Positions 1-7,162 of a stretch of 9,277 nt of DNA are shown here, in pieces. How positions within the stretch are numbered: position 1 is the first letter of the stretch; each line of letters starts with the position of its first letter. Source of the DNA: Candidatus Omnitrophota bacterium (GTDB lineage: Bacteria > Omnitrophota > Omnitrophia > Omnitrophales > Abzuiibacteriaceae); the NCBI GenBank assembly GCA_016206995.1, contig JACQQN010000160.1:1-9277 (forward strand). The letters run 5' to 3'. Under the pieces are notes generated by a model, which did not search any database, was not told the DNA's origin, and saw nothing but the letters and a program-made list of their open reading frames with translations. The position numbers and the translations under genes were made by a program.

Positions 1-1
1 G

Positions 2-1309
2 AAAGAAGAAGCGCATAAAGGAAGCGAAGAGTCAGCTCTCTTCCGCCCATCACCTGCACCGACCAAACCTTCGCCACAAGTTCAAAGCGTGGCCACCAAG
101 ATGGCTTCATTCAAAACACAAGCGCAAACATGGATGAATCGGGCAAAAGATTTAATGACAAAATCCATTACTCGAAAAAGTGAACCGCTGAACATTACTT
201 ATGGTGAGTGGCAGGATCGTATTGAGATGCCCGTGGGCATTGAAATTGGCACGACGGCAGTGAGAGCAGTGCAACTGTATAAAAATTTGGAAGACTGGCA
301 TCTCGTTAATTATGCGGTTCAGCCTCTTCCTTCTGAGCCAGCGTCAGCCAGTGAGCTTAACCAAGTGGTCCAGGGAGCCCTTCGTGAAATATTTCCGAAA
401 AAGTTTGAGAATTTAACAGTGGTCTCAAGTTTTCCGGGCTCTACAGCGGTAGCGAGAGTGTTTCGAATGCCTGTCATGTCGCATAGCGAACTCAAACAAG
501 CGGTTGCGTGGGAACTCCAAGAGCAACTTGCAGTTCGTGTCGAGGATTGGTATTTTGATTTCTCGCCCTTACAAGCTGCTACTGTTGGAGAAGGTAAGGA
601 GCGATTGGTTCTTGTTTCAGCTGTTTCAAAGCAAGAACTCAATGCGCATGTGGCGACCTTAAAATTGGTTGGGCTTCTGCCGGTTGCCGTCGAAGTGAAA
701 CCGCTTCCAACTTGGGAACTTCTTGCCGATCGTTCGTGGCCGGTTAATGAAGCAGCGCTTCTGATTGAACTTGGCGCTCAGGCAAGCCATGTCATGATTG
801 TGGTGAAGGGAATGCCGGCTCTCGTCCACCCACTCGATTTTAATGGTGAGATGCTTTCAAAGGTTATTCAACGAATGCTTCATTTCAGCCGTGAAGAAGC
901 AGAAAATTTCAAGCGCAACATTGGTTTAACACAAACAGAACCGAAAGCCGATGCTCAGGCAAGTGCTGCGGATGATGTCTCACAAAAGAATTATCAAGCC
1001 TACCTTGCCCTTCGCCCGTTTGTGGATCGCATGATGAATGAAATTGATCAAGCCTTTAAATACGTTTCATTTCGTGTCTTTCAGTCGAGCGTTCGTTCAT
1101 TTTCGCAAGTATTTTTGAGTGGGCAGGCATCACTTTTGAAAGGGCTCAAAGAGCTTTTAGAAGAACGGCTTGGTACTTCCGTGAAGTATATCCAGCCGCT
1201 TGAAGGAATTTTGATCAATGAAAAAGTCTTCAATCGTCAAAAGCTTGATGAAGAAGCGCTCGGGCTTGCAACAGCTCTTGGACTTGCAGAACGGCAGGAA
1301 AATTATTAA
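2..1309 (+). CDS. pilM: PilM-like actin-fold pilus assembly protein, 5' end open at the window edge
   Basis: PilM is a cytoplasmic actin/FtsA-fold protein that binds the N-terminal tail of PilN and links the inner-membrane alignment complex to the motor. Counting from GTG 89, a phosphate-1-like motif GIEIGTTAVRAVQL lies at about 50-63, a phosphate-2-like motif LIELGAQASHV at about 225-235, and an adenosine-type loop FLSGQASLLKGL at about 342-353. A polar Ala/Asp/Gln-rich insert falls near 290-305. The aspartates usual in the first two motifs are Glu here. The stop overlaps the PilN start by one base. GTG 89 and ATG 101 are possible starts, but neither has a clear ribosome binding site. The frame has no stop back to base 2, and the upstream codons read as a charged then Pro/Ser-rich linker, so the protein probably begins outside the window with an N-terminal extension. 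Family call is firm; the start is not. Confidence 0.85.
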   Translation, partial: KEEAHKGSEESALFRPSPAPTKPSPQVQSVATKMASFKTQAQTWMNRAKDLMTKSITRKSEPLNITYGEWQDRIEMPVGIEIGTTAVRAVQLYKNLEDWHLVNYAVQPLPSEPASASELNQVVQGALREIFPKKFENLTVVSSFPGSTAVARVFRMPVMSHSELKQAVAWELQEQLAVRVEDWYFDFSPLQAATVGEGKERLVLVSAVSKQELNAHVATLKLVGLLPVAVEVKPLPTWELLADRSWPVNEAALLIELGAQASHVMIVVKGMPALVHPLDFNGEMLSKVIQRMLHFSREEAENFKRNIGLTQTEPKADAQASAADDVSQKNYQAYLALRPFVDRMMNEIDQAFKYVSFRVFQSSVRSFSQVFLSGQASLLKGLKELLEERLGTSVKYIQPLEGILINEKVFNRQKLDEEALGLATALGLAERQENY

Positions 1310-1911
1310 TGAAACGGTTGAATGTTTTACCGAAAGAATTGTCGGGCGTGAAAATGCAGTGGTGGCGGCAAGATCCCACATTTCTTTTAAGTTTGCGTGG
1401 TTGTGTGGTTTTGCTCATCTGCTCGGTTGCGATTCTTGCGCTTCAACGCACGCAATTTTTCTTTTACGAACGTTTTTATGAAAATCGCAAATCGGTAGAG
1501 AAGGTAATGAAGAGTAAACTGCTTGAAGAAGAACGGAAGTTCGCGCTGGTTCGTTCAAGTATTGATGGTTTGAATGAAGAGCAGAATTTTCTTGATAAGA
1601 AACAGAAATTTCTAAACAACTATCAAAGTAAAGAACCCGTTTGGTCTGAAATCTTAATGGAGCTGAGCCAAATGTTTTCAAAAAGAATTCAATTGCGGAA
1701 GTTTCATGGAACAAAAGATGGTCTGACGATTCAAGGAATCGCCACCGATCACCGTTCCGTCAATTCATTGATTCAGGCCATGAGTGAAAGCGGTCTTGAT
1801 CCGGTGGGCGGGAGCACACGATTTCGGAATGTCCGACTAAATTTTACTGAAATTGAGAGGAAGGATGACTTCGATACGCTTCGATTTGAAATCGCAGCTG
1901 ACATTGCTTAA
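1309..1911 (+). CDS. pilN: PilN-like inner-membrane alignment protein
   Basis: PilN is a bitopic inner-membrane protein whose short cytoplasmic tail docks in PilM and whose periplasmic part pairs with PilO. This 200-residue protein, a normal length for the family, opens with MKRLNVLPKE, which matches the conserved Asn-Leu-Leu-Pro tail motif (here N5-V6-L7-P8). One hydrophobic segment follows at about 25-46, then a charged, probably coiled-coil stretch at about 50-95, then a small alpha/beta periplasmic domain (about 105-200). The ATG shares one base with the pilM stop (TAATG arrangement), so translation is likely coupled. The last 47 bases overlap the next gene in another frame. The call rests on the tail motif, topology and position between PilM and PilO. 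Confidence 0.88.
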   Translation: MKRLNVLPKELSGVKMQWWRQDPTFLLSLRGCVVLLICSVAILALQRTQFFFYERFYENRKSVEKVMKSKLLEEERKFALVRSSIDGLNEEQNFLDKKQKFLNNYQSKEPVWSEILMELSQMFSKRIQLRKFHGTKDGLTIQGIATDHRSVNSLIQAMSESGLDPVGGSTRFRNVRLNFTEIERKDDFDTLRFEIAADIA

Positions 1912-2860
1912 AAAACAGCTCGAAAGTTTTCTTTCGGATCACCCACTGGCCCAAGCAATGGTGACGGGGCGGCAGGGGCGGTTTGTGTTTCTTGCTTTGA
2001 CGGTGATGCTGATTTGGTTTGTTGGTTATGCACATATGTACCGGCCGGCAGCAGAGGAATTGAAGCTACTCAAGAAAAAGATGGATAAAGTGAATCAAAA
2101 AATTTCAGAAATGAAAGCGCAAATGCCTGATGTGGCTCGTGAACAAAAAACGCTTGAGAAAAAAGATCAAGAAATTGAAAGTCTTCGAGACCGTTTGCGT
2201 AAGCTCGAGTCAGAGCTTCCGGCAAGAAATGAATTAGCACCCCTTCTTGAGCAGTTAACGACTTCCGGAAGCGGTGAGGCACTTAAGATTTTATCGATCA
2301 AACCGGTTGAGGAAAAAGAACAAAAAAAGCGCTCATCGGAAAAAGGGAAAAAAGCAGCCGAGGAAACTCAGTTCTATCCTGAAGAAAAGTTTGAGCTCGC
2401 CATCGCTACCGGATTTTGGGAGTTTATCCGTTACCTTGCGCGGCTTGAGAAAGTGTCTCCCTATTTTTCATTTTCCATGGTGGACATCCAACTCGACGAA
2501 AAGAAAAGGAAAGAAAGCGAACCAAGAATGCATCTTCAGATCGGCGCTCTTCTCCGAGAGCGATTCCAACGCGGTTCTAAAGGAGAAAGCGTGTTTCGAA
2601 AGGATATTCCAAAGCTTGGTTTTAAAGGAACGCAGCAAGATCCATTTTTTCTCGCGCAAAAGGAACTCAAAACTCAAGCACCTCCTGAGAAATATCAAGT
2701 GTCCGGAGTCATTTGGAAAGGTGGAAAGAAAATTGCCATTATTAACAATCAGGTTGTTCGCGAAGGGGATAAGCTTGACCACAGCCAAGTGGTGTCCATT
2801 GACAGTTCAAAAATTATTATTGAGCAAGCAGGACGACAATATGAAATTTTAGTTGTTTGA
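1865..2860 (+). CDS. pilO: PilO fused to a PilP/GspC-like C-terminal domain
   Basis: The N-terminal two thirds has PilO topology: a cytoplasmic stretch of about 39 residues, one membrane helix (about 40-58), a long coiled coil (about 62-130) and a small periplasmic domain with a Lys/Glu-rich insert (about 150-170). From about residue 245 a second module begins. It has a DPFF motif at about 259 and then a beta-rich segment from about 277 (YQVSGVIWKGGKKIAIINN, VVREGD, and a GRQYEILVV ending). This is the pattern of PilP and the GspC homology region, which contact the N0 domain of the secretin. No separate pilP lies before the secretin, so the fusion would replace it. ATG 1865 has a purine-rich GAGAGG 4 bases upstream and overlaps pilN by 47 bases. 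TTG 1853 is in frame but less likely; ATG 1958 has no good site. Length is 331 residues, longer than a usual PilO (about 200). Confidence 0.85.
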   Translation: MTSIRFDLKSQLTLLKKQLESFLSDHPLAQAMVTGRQGRFVFLALTVMLIWFVGYAHMYRPAAEELKLLKKKMDKVNQKISEMKAQMPDVAREQKTLEKKDQEIESLRDRLRKLESELPARNELAPLLEQLTTSGSGEALKILSIKPVEEKEQKKRSSEKGKKAAEETQFYPEEKFELAIATGFWEFIRYLARLEKVSPYFSFSMVDIQLDEKKRKESEPRMHLQIGALLRERFQRGSKGESVFRKDIPKLGFKGTQQDPFFLAQKELKTQAPPEKYQVSGVIWKGGKKIAIINNQVVREGDKLDHSQVVSIDSSKIIIEQAGRQYEILVV

Positions 2861-2874
2861 TTTTTATAACCATC

Positions 2875-2879
2875 GAGGA
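2875..2879 (+). promoter_or_regulatory. Ribosome binding site deciding the secretin start
   Basis: GAGGA sits 4 bases before ATG 2884. This favours 2884 over the in-frame TTG at 2857, which overlaps the preceding stop codon and has no comparable site. Confidence 0.65.
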
Positions 2880-2883
2880 TTCT

Positions 2884-5040
2884 ATGAATAAAAATAACGA
2901 CGCAAAACACGCCGAACAGGAAAAAGCAGCAGCTGGAATAGCCACTCGGTATTGGCCGCCTTGGCGATACAAAAATAGTAAAAGAGAACTGTCTCTTTTT
3001 ATAGAGACTAGCCGTTTTTGGAATATTTTGATTGTCTGTCTATTGATGGTGACATTCGTCTCGGATACTTTTCCTCGTTTCGGTTTTGCTGAAGATGCTC
3101 AACCCGAAACACAGTCACCCTCCTCTGCTACTGAAGAAAATAAAGAGGAAAAGCCAATTGTTGAAACGGAACAGAGTGATCAGCCCATGGAAAGTCCATC
3201 TGCTTCAGAAGAAATTAGCACCACAGAGAAATCTGCCTCTGAGGCTGCAAAACCGACGGCAGTTACCGTCAGGAAGCCGACGTCAGACGATCCATCGACA
3301 GCAGATGCTGAAGGAGAAACGTTGGTTTCGCTTGATTTTAAGGATGCAGACATTTCTGAAGTTCTAAGCGCCCTTGCAAAGGCGTACGGTTTGAATATTA
3401 TCGCTGGAAAAGAAATTATTGGAAAGGTTTCGATTAGTCTGACGGATGTGACTTTAGAAGATGCGCTGGATGCCATATTAAAGCTCAACAAATACTCCTA
3501 CAAAAGAAATAAAACAATTATTACAATCGTTGCACTTTCAGACCAGGTGAACACCGAAGTATTCCGCCTTGAATTTGCAAAAGCAAATGAAGTTAAAGAT
3601 CTTTTTAAGAATATGCTGAGTGAAAAGGGAGATTTGCGTGTCAATGAGCAATTAAATGAAATGATCATCACGGATGACGGTGAAAGTCTTGAGAAGGTAC
3701 GTGATTTGCTTTACCGCGTTGACTCGCCGCCCCCGCAAGTCATTATTGAAGCAAAACTCATAGATATTGCTCCCAAAGATTTAGCGGCATTAGGCATGGA
3801 TTGGAGTGTGAATTACACAAACGCAACGCGCAAGAATAAGAAAACACTTCTTAATGAGATTGATTACAATATGGATGCGGGCTCAGCTTTCCTTGGCAGT
3901 GCTACCACTGGCGACGTTGAGTGGGAGTTTACAACACCTTTTTTTACCCCCGAAAATAAGGCAACTTTTGATTTTTTGGTTCAAGAAAACAAAGCCAATG
4001 TACTATCCGCGCCTCGGATTGCCGTTCTCAATAATCAAGCAGCCAAAATTGTGATTGGTGAAAAAGTTGGGATTAAGGAGCAAACTCAAACGGCAAGCGG
4101 CACGATTGAAAGTGTCCGTTTTGTCGATGTCGGAATTACACTTAAAGTGACGCCCCAGATCAGTGGAGGTGGCTATGTCAGCATGGAAATTTCAACAGAA
4201 GTCAGTTCTGTAAAAACCTTTCTTGAAAATAATCTTCCCCGAATTACAACCCGTGAAGCATCTACCCATGTTCGGGTGAAGGATCGTCAAACCATTGTAA
4301 TTGCAGGGCTCTTGAAAGATGAATATTCGGACAGCCGTTCTCAATTTCCATTCGTCAAAAATATCCCGTTTCTTAGAAATCTCCTCGGTAATTTTGGAAG
4401 CAGCCGCGAAATGAAGGAGCTTGTTGTTTTCATCACTCCAAATATTATTAAAGTGGCAGATCGAATCGACCCCAAAGATCGAGCAACGTTTAAAAGGCAA
4501 CAAGCCCAACTGGAAGGATACAAACTCAAACACGAGGAGCTCATGAGCCGCTTTTACAAAGGTGGGATGCCTCAAGCAGTTCAGCTCAATACAGAAGCGT
4601 TCTATAGCGACGATGAAAATCTTTTTGAAAGGGCTTCGTGGTACGAGCGGGCGGTGGATAGCAAATTCAAACCTAGAAAGTATCGCGACATCAAGATGCA
4701 ATATTTGAAAGAGGCCGTGATTACGTACACGCGTTTTGCTGAGAATTCTCCAGATGACCCACGCACTCCAGAAGCACTTCACCGTACCGCCAAAATTTAT
4801 GAGAAAGAGTTTGGTAACATCAATGCTGCTTATGAGACTTATCGCTGGCTTGCGATGGATTACCCGGCGAGCCCTTATGCGGCTGAAGCTGTCAAAAAGA
4901 TTAAAAAACTTGAGAAGAAAATAAAGAAGGAAGAAAAAGAAGTTGAAGACTACCGGTCAAAAATTTATAATCGTTTAGACGGCCTAGGAATTCAGCGGGA
5001 ATCAAAAGCTCAAGAAATCACAGAGGTCAAACATGCCTAA
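2884..5040 (+). CDS. pilQ: Type IV pilus / type II secretion secretin with C-terminal TPR-like region
   Basis: Secretins form the outer-membrane multimeric channel through which the filament or its substrate passes. In order: about 45 polar residues; a hydrophobic segment at about 46-60 ending FGFA/EDAQ, which fits a long signal peptide cut after about 69; an acidic Glu/Ser/Pro-rich linker (about 70-143); an N0/STN domain (about 145-215, LDFKDADISEVLSALAKAYG); an N1-type KH-like domain (about 222-292); and the secretin barrel domain (about 293-525) with VLSAPRIAVLNNQ, VGITLKVTPQI, a PFVKNIPFLRNLLG lip motif and the closing ELVVFITPNI. About 190 further residues follow, including a helical repeat-like region (about 580-675, EAVITYTRFAENSPDDPRTP) and a Lys/Glu coiled tail. 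Length is 718 residues. The single N1-type repeat suits PilQ-like more than classical GspD architecture, but no AMIN domain is seen, so gspD remains possible. The gene overlaps gspF by 8 bases. Confidence 0.92.
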   Translation: MNKNNDAKHAEQEKAAAGIATRYWPPWRYKNSKRELSLFIETSRFWNILIVCLLMVTFVSDTFPRFGFAEDAQPETQSPSSATEENKEEKPIVETEQSDQPMESPSASEEISTTEKSASEAAKPTAVTVRKPTSDDPSTADAEGETLVSLDFKDADISEVLSALAKAYGLNIIAGKEIIGKVSISLTDVTLEDALDAILKLNKYSYKRNKTIITIVALSDQVNTEVFRLEFAKANEVKDLFKNMLSEKGDLRVNEQLNEMIITDDGESLEKVRDLLYRVDSPPPQVIIEAKLIDIAPKDLAALGMDWSVNYTNATRKNKKTLLNEIDYNMDAGSAFLGSATTGDVEWEFTTPFFTPENKATFDFLVQENKANVLSAPRIAVLNNQAAKIVIGEKVGIKEQTQTASGTIESVRFVDVGITLKVTPQISGGGYVSMEISTEVSSVKTFLENNLPRITTREASTHVRVKDRQTIVIAGLLKDEYSDSRSQFPFVKNIPFLRNLLGNFGSSREMKELVVFITPNIIKVADRIDPKDRATFKRQQAQLEGYKLKHEELMSRFYKGGMPQAVQLNTEAFYSDDENLFERASWYERAVDSKFKPRKYRDIKMQYLKEAVITYTRFAENSPDDPRTPEALHRTAKIYEKEFGNINAAYETYRWLAMDYPASPYAAEAVKKIKKLEKKIKKEEKEVEDYRSKIYNRLDGLGIQRESKAQEITEVKHA

Positions 5041-6250
5041 ATTCCGGTATCGCGCCCGCGACCGCTTTGGGTCGTTTCTCACAGGTGCGGTGGAAGCCGA
5101 TGGGCGAATGATTCTTGCCCAGAATTTAAGAAAACTGGGTTATAACGTTATTTCTATCCGTGAACTCAATGTTTTTGAGCAAAGCATTGAGCGGATGACG
5201 CAGCGGCTTCGGGGAATTCCGAAGCAGGAAGTTTTAGTCATTACCCGGCAGCTCGGAACAATGCTTTCCGCAGGAATTCCCATGCTTCCGTGCCTTGAAA
5301 GTATTGCGAACCAAACTCCGATCGAGAAACTGAAATTCATCATCCGACAGATTATTAATGACGTTCGCCAAGGGCTTTCGCTGTCTCAAGCGCTTGGTAA
5401 ACATGCGGAGGTTTTTTCAGACCTTTTTGTCAATGTGGTTCATGTTGGAGAAGCGACGGGGCAGGTTGATCAAACGTTGTCGCGCCTTGCCGAAGCTGGT
5501 ACCAAAGAACAACAACTACGAGGGAAGGTAAGGGCTGCTCTCACGTATCCTTGCGTTTTGGTGGTTGCAGGAATTCTGGTTGTTGTTTTTCTTTTGGTGA
5601 AAATCATTCCTCAGTTCAGTCAAATTTTCCTTTCGGCGGATGTGCCGCTTCCACTCCCAACAAAGATTTTGCTTTCGATCAGCGGATTTTTACAATCGTT
5701 TTGGTGGCTTCTTTTAATTCTGGTGATTGCATTTATCGGTGCACTTCAAAGATTTGCGAAAACAGAAAATGGAAGGTATCACATTGATCATTTTATTTTG
5801 CGGCTTCCGATCATTGGAGAACTTATTTTAAAATCAACTATTGCACAAATGAGCCGTTCCCTCGCTCTTCTGACCAAAAGCGGCGTGACACTTTTAAATG
5901 CTTTGGAGGTTGTTGAGAAAACAATTGGCAATCGGGTGATGATGCGCATCATCCAAAATGTACGAAGTCAGGTCACCGAAGGAAAGAAATTGACCGAGCC
6001 GCTTGCAATGAGCGGATTTTTCCCGCCCATGGTGATTCAAATGTTGGCAGCCGGAGAGGAAACAGGAAACCTAGACCGGATGTTTGAAGAAGTTGCAAAT
6101 TTTTATGATGTTGAAGTAAGTACCATGGTTGATAATTTAACATCGCTTTTAGAGCCGTTTTTGCTCCTGGTGATGGGTGGCATTGTTGCTTTTATTGCGT
6201 TATCGGTTTTATTGCCGATTTTTAATTTGGTTAAAGTGTTTAGAAAATAA
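5033..6250 (+). CDS. gspF: GspF/PilC inner-membrane platform protein
   Basis: This is the polytopic platform protein, which couples the assembly ATPase to pilin polymerisation in the inner membrane. At 405 residues it has the normal family length. It contains two T2SSF modules: the first at about 65-190 (ITRQLGTMLSAGIPMLPCLE, then HVGEATGQVD) and the second at about 265-395 (MSRSLALLTKSGVTLLNALEV, then MLAAGEETGNLDRMFEEVA at about 337). Membrane segments lie at about 174-192 after the conserved Thr-Tyr-Pro, about 219-240, and about 375-400 (EPFLLLVMGGIVAFIALSVL). ATG 5033 lies inside the end of the secretin gene (8-base overlap), with AGAGG 6 bases upstream, so the two are probably translationally coupled. 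GspF and PilC are the same family; the gene symbol is a convention here. Confidence 0.95.
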   Translation: MPKFRYRARDRFGSFLTGAVEADGRMILAQNLRKLGYNVISIRELNVFEQSIERMTQRLRGIPKQEVLVITRQLGTMLSAGIPMLPCLESIANQTPIEKLKFIIRQIINDVRQGLSLSQALGKHAEVFSDLFVNVVHVGEATGQVDQTLSRLAEAGTKEQQLRGKVRAALTYPCVLVVAGILVVVFLLVKIIPQFSQIFLSADVPLPLPTKILLSISGFLQSFWWLLLILVIAFIGALQRFAKTENGRYHIDHFILRLPIIGELILKSTIAQMSRSLALLTKSGVTLLNALEVVEKTIGNRVMMRIIQNVRSQVTEGKKLTEPLAMSGFFPPMVIQMLAAGEETGNLDRMFEEVANFYDVEVSTMVDNLTSLLEPFLLLVMGGIVAFIALSVLLPIFNLVKVFRK

Positions 6251-6264
6251 CATGCGCAAAGTTT

Positions 6265-6297
6265 CCCTCTCCCTTTGGGAGAGGGTTGGGGTGAGGG
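6265..6297 (+). repeat. Palindromic repeat copy A (half element)
   Basis: A perfect 9-bp stem (ccctctccc 6265-6273, gggagaggg 6277-6285) with a ttt loop is followed by the right flank ttggggtgaggg. It is related to the 48-bp repeats at 7622 and 8076 but lacks their left outer arm. It lies just after the gspF stop with no T-run, so I do not call a terminator. With the next copy it could form a larger imperfect fold, since ggtgagggt can pair with accctcatc, with one mismatch. Confidence 0.8.
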
Positions 6298-6312
6298 TGG
6301 AATGAAATCCGT

Positions 6313-6360
6313 ACCCTCATCCTTACCTTCTCCCTAGAAGGGAGAAGGAGTAAGAAGGGA
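6313..6360 (+). repeat. Palindromic repeat copy B (diverged)
   Basis: The stem is ccttctccc (6326-6334) with gggagaagg (6340-6348) around a tagaa loop, flanked by an imperfect outer pair (accctcatcctta on the left, taagaaggga on the right). It shares the C-rich/G-rich layout of the other copies but has diverged. Its right end supplies AAGGGA (6355-6360), placed 7 bases before ATG 6368, so the repeat appears to provide the ribosome binding site of the next gene. Copies A and B fill most of the only sizeable intergenic gap in the window (6251-6367). Confidence 0.7.
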
Positions 6361-6367
6361 GATTTTC

Positions 6368-6685
6368 ATGAATACCAAAAAAAGATTTTGGTCTTTTTTG
6401 ATCGTACTTCTGATTCTTTGTGGGTTTTGTGGCGCTGCCTACGCATTTCTCGGAGGCCTGAAATGGAGCGGCACTTTTGAAACTACTCCAGCAGAGGTCG
6501 TATGGGAATACAAAGTGGTAACGCTGCCTCTGAATCTATCAATTGAAGACGGTGCTTTTGAAGAGGAATTAAACCGATTGGGTCATGATGGCTGGGAATT
6601 GGAAGAAATGATATTTAGTTCACCAAAAAGTGGCGCACAAGCTCTCGGTGGCTATTATATTATGAAGCGAATGTCTTCTCGATGA
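6368..6685 (+). CDS. Small signal-anchored DUF4177-like protein of unknown function
   Basis: This is a 105-residue protein. Residues 1-26 are a basic start followed by a hydrophobic run ending AYA, which reads as a signal peptide or membrane anchor; Cys18 and Cys21 do not sit in a lipobox. Residues 46-101 match the pattern I associate with DUF4177 (PF13783): WEYKVVTLPL, then FEEELNRLGHDGWELEEMI, then a closing YYIMKR. The function of that family is not established. Its place between the platform protein and the GspG-like pseudopilin, on the same strand, suggests a periplasmic or inner-membrane accessory to this filament system, but that is inference from context only. A ribosome binding site (AAGGGA) comes from the preceding repeat. 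Its stop lies 20 bases before the pseudopilin start. Confidence 0.75.
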   Translation: MNTKKRFWSFLIVLLILCGFCGAAYAFLGGLKWSGTFETTPAEVVWEYKVVTLPLNLSIEDGAFEEELNRLGHDGWELEEMIFSSPKSGAQALGGYYIMKRMSSR

Positions 6686-6693
6686 CCAGCGGT

Positions 6694-6701
6694 AAGGGAG
6701 G
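6694..6701 (+). promoter_or_regulatory. Strong ribosome binding site deciding the pseudopilin start
   Basis: AAGGGAGG lies 4 bases before ATG 6706. It selects 6706 rather than the in-frame ATG at 6682, and gives the classical short leader MKRPNG. It is the strongest such site in the window, as expected for an abundant subunit. Confidence 0.75.
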
Positions 6702-6705
6702 AATT

Positions 6706-7155
6706 ATGAAGCGTCCAAATGGATTTACGTTATTAGAGATCTTAATTGTCATTAGTATTCTTGCAATTCTTGCTTTGGCGGTGATCCCAAATTTTATCGG
6801 CTTTGATACGGAAGCGCGGATCGCAACGACAAAAAGCAATTTGGATATGTTGCGTTCAAGAATCACACTTTACCGTGCAAAAGAGGGCGCTTATCCTAAA
6901 TCGTTGGACGATTTAACCACAGAGACTTATCAAGATGCAGAAATCGAGAAACAGTATCTTGAAAAAATTCCATCTGAGTTGATGAGTAGTAAAAAAGGAG
7001 ACAACACCATCACAGATCAACTCTCGAATGAGCCGCTTCCAAGTGATGGTGGGTGGGTTTATTTGACTGATAAAGCAAAAGTGGTGATTGATTGGAATGA
7101 AGAGTTAAGTAAGGATTGGGGAGATTCAAAAGGGCAGAACCCCAGTGAGTGGTAG
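6706..7155 (+). CDS. gspG: GspG-like major pseudopilin / type IV pilin-like protein
   Basis: This is probably the main filament subunit. The protein starts MKRPNG/FTLLEILIVISIL, a textbook class III prepilin signal with cleavage after Gly6, N-methylated Phe7 and Glu11 at mature position +5. The hydrophobic helix spans about 7-28 and continues amphipathically through about 55. The globular part has YRAKEGAYPKSLDDL (about 62-76) and a GGWVY strand near the C-terminus, both common in GspG-like proteins. Length is 149 residues, usual for the family. Unlike the three pilin-like genes that follow, its leader holds no repeat. It could be the major pilin of a type IV pilus rather than a T2SS pseudopilin; sequence alone does not decide. 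Confidence 0.9.
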   Translation: MKRPNGFTLLEILIVISILAILALAVIPNFIGFDTEARIATTKSNLDMLRSRITLYRAKEGAYPKSLDDLTTETYQDAEIEKQYLEKIPSELMSSKKGDNTITDQLSNEPLPSDGGWVYLTDKAKVVIDWNEELSKDWGDSKGQNPSEW

Positions 7156-7162
7156 GAGAAAT

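Noticed and set aside
4192..4782. A 196-codon minus-strand open frame opposite the secretin
   Set aside because: It lies wholly antisense to conserved secretin motifs and its translation has no recognisable pattern, so it is a shadow frame.
6265..6285. Hairpin after gspF as a rho-independent terminator
   Set aside because: The stem is good but is followed by ttggggtgagggtgg with no T-run, and the same hairpin type recurs inside coding sequence.
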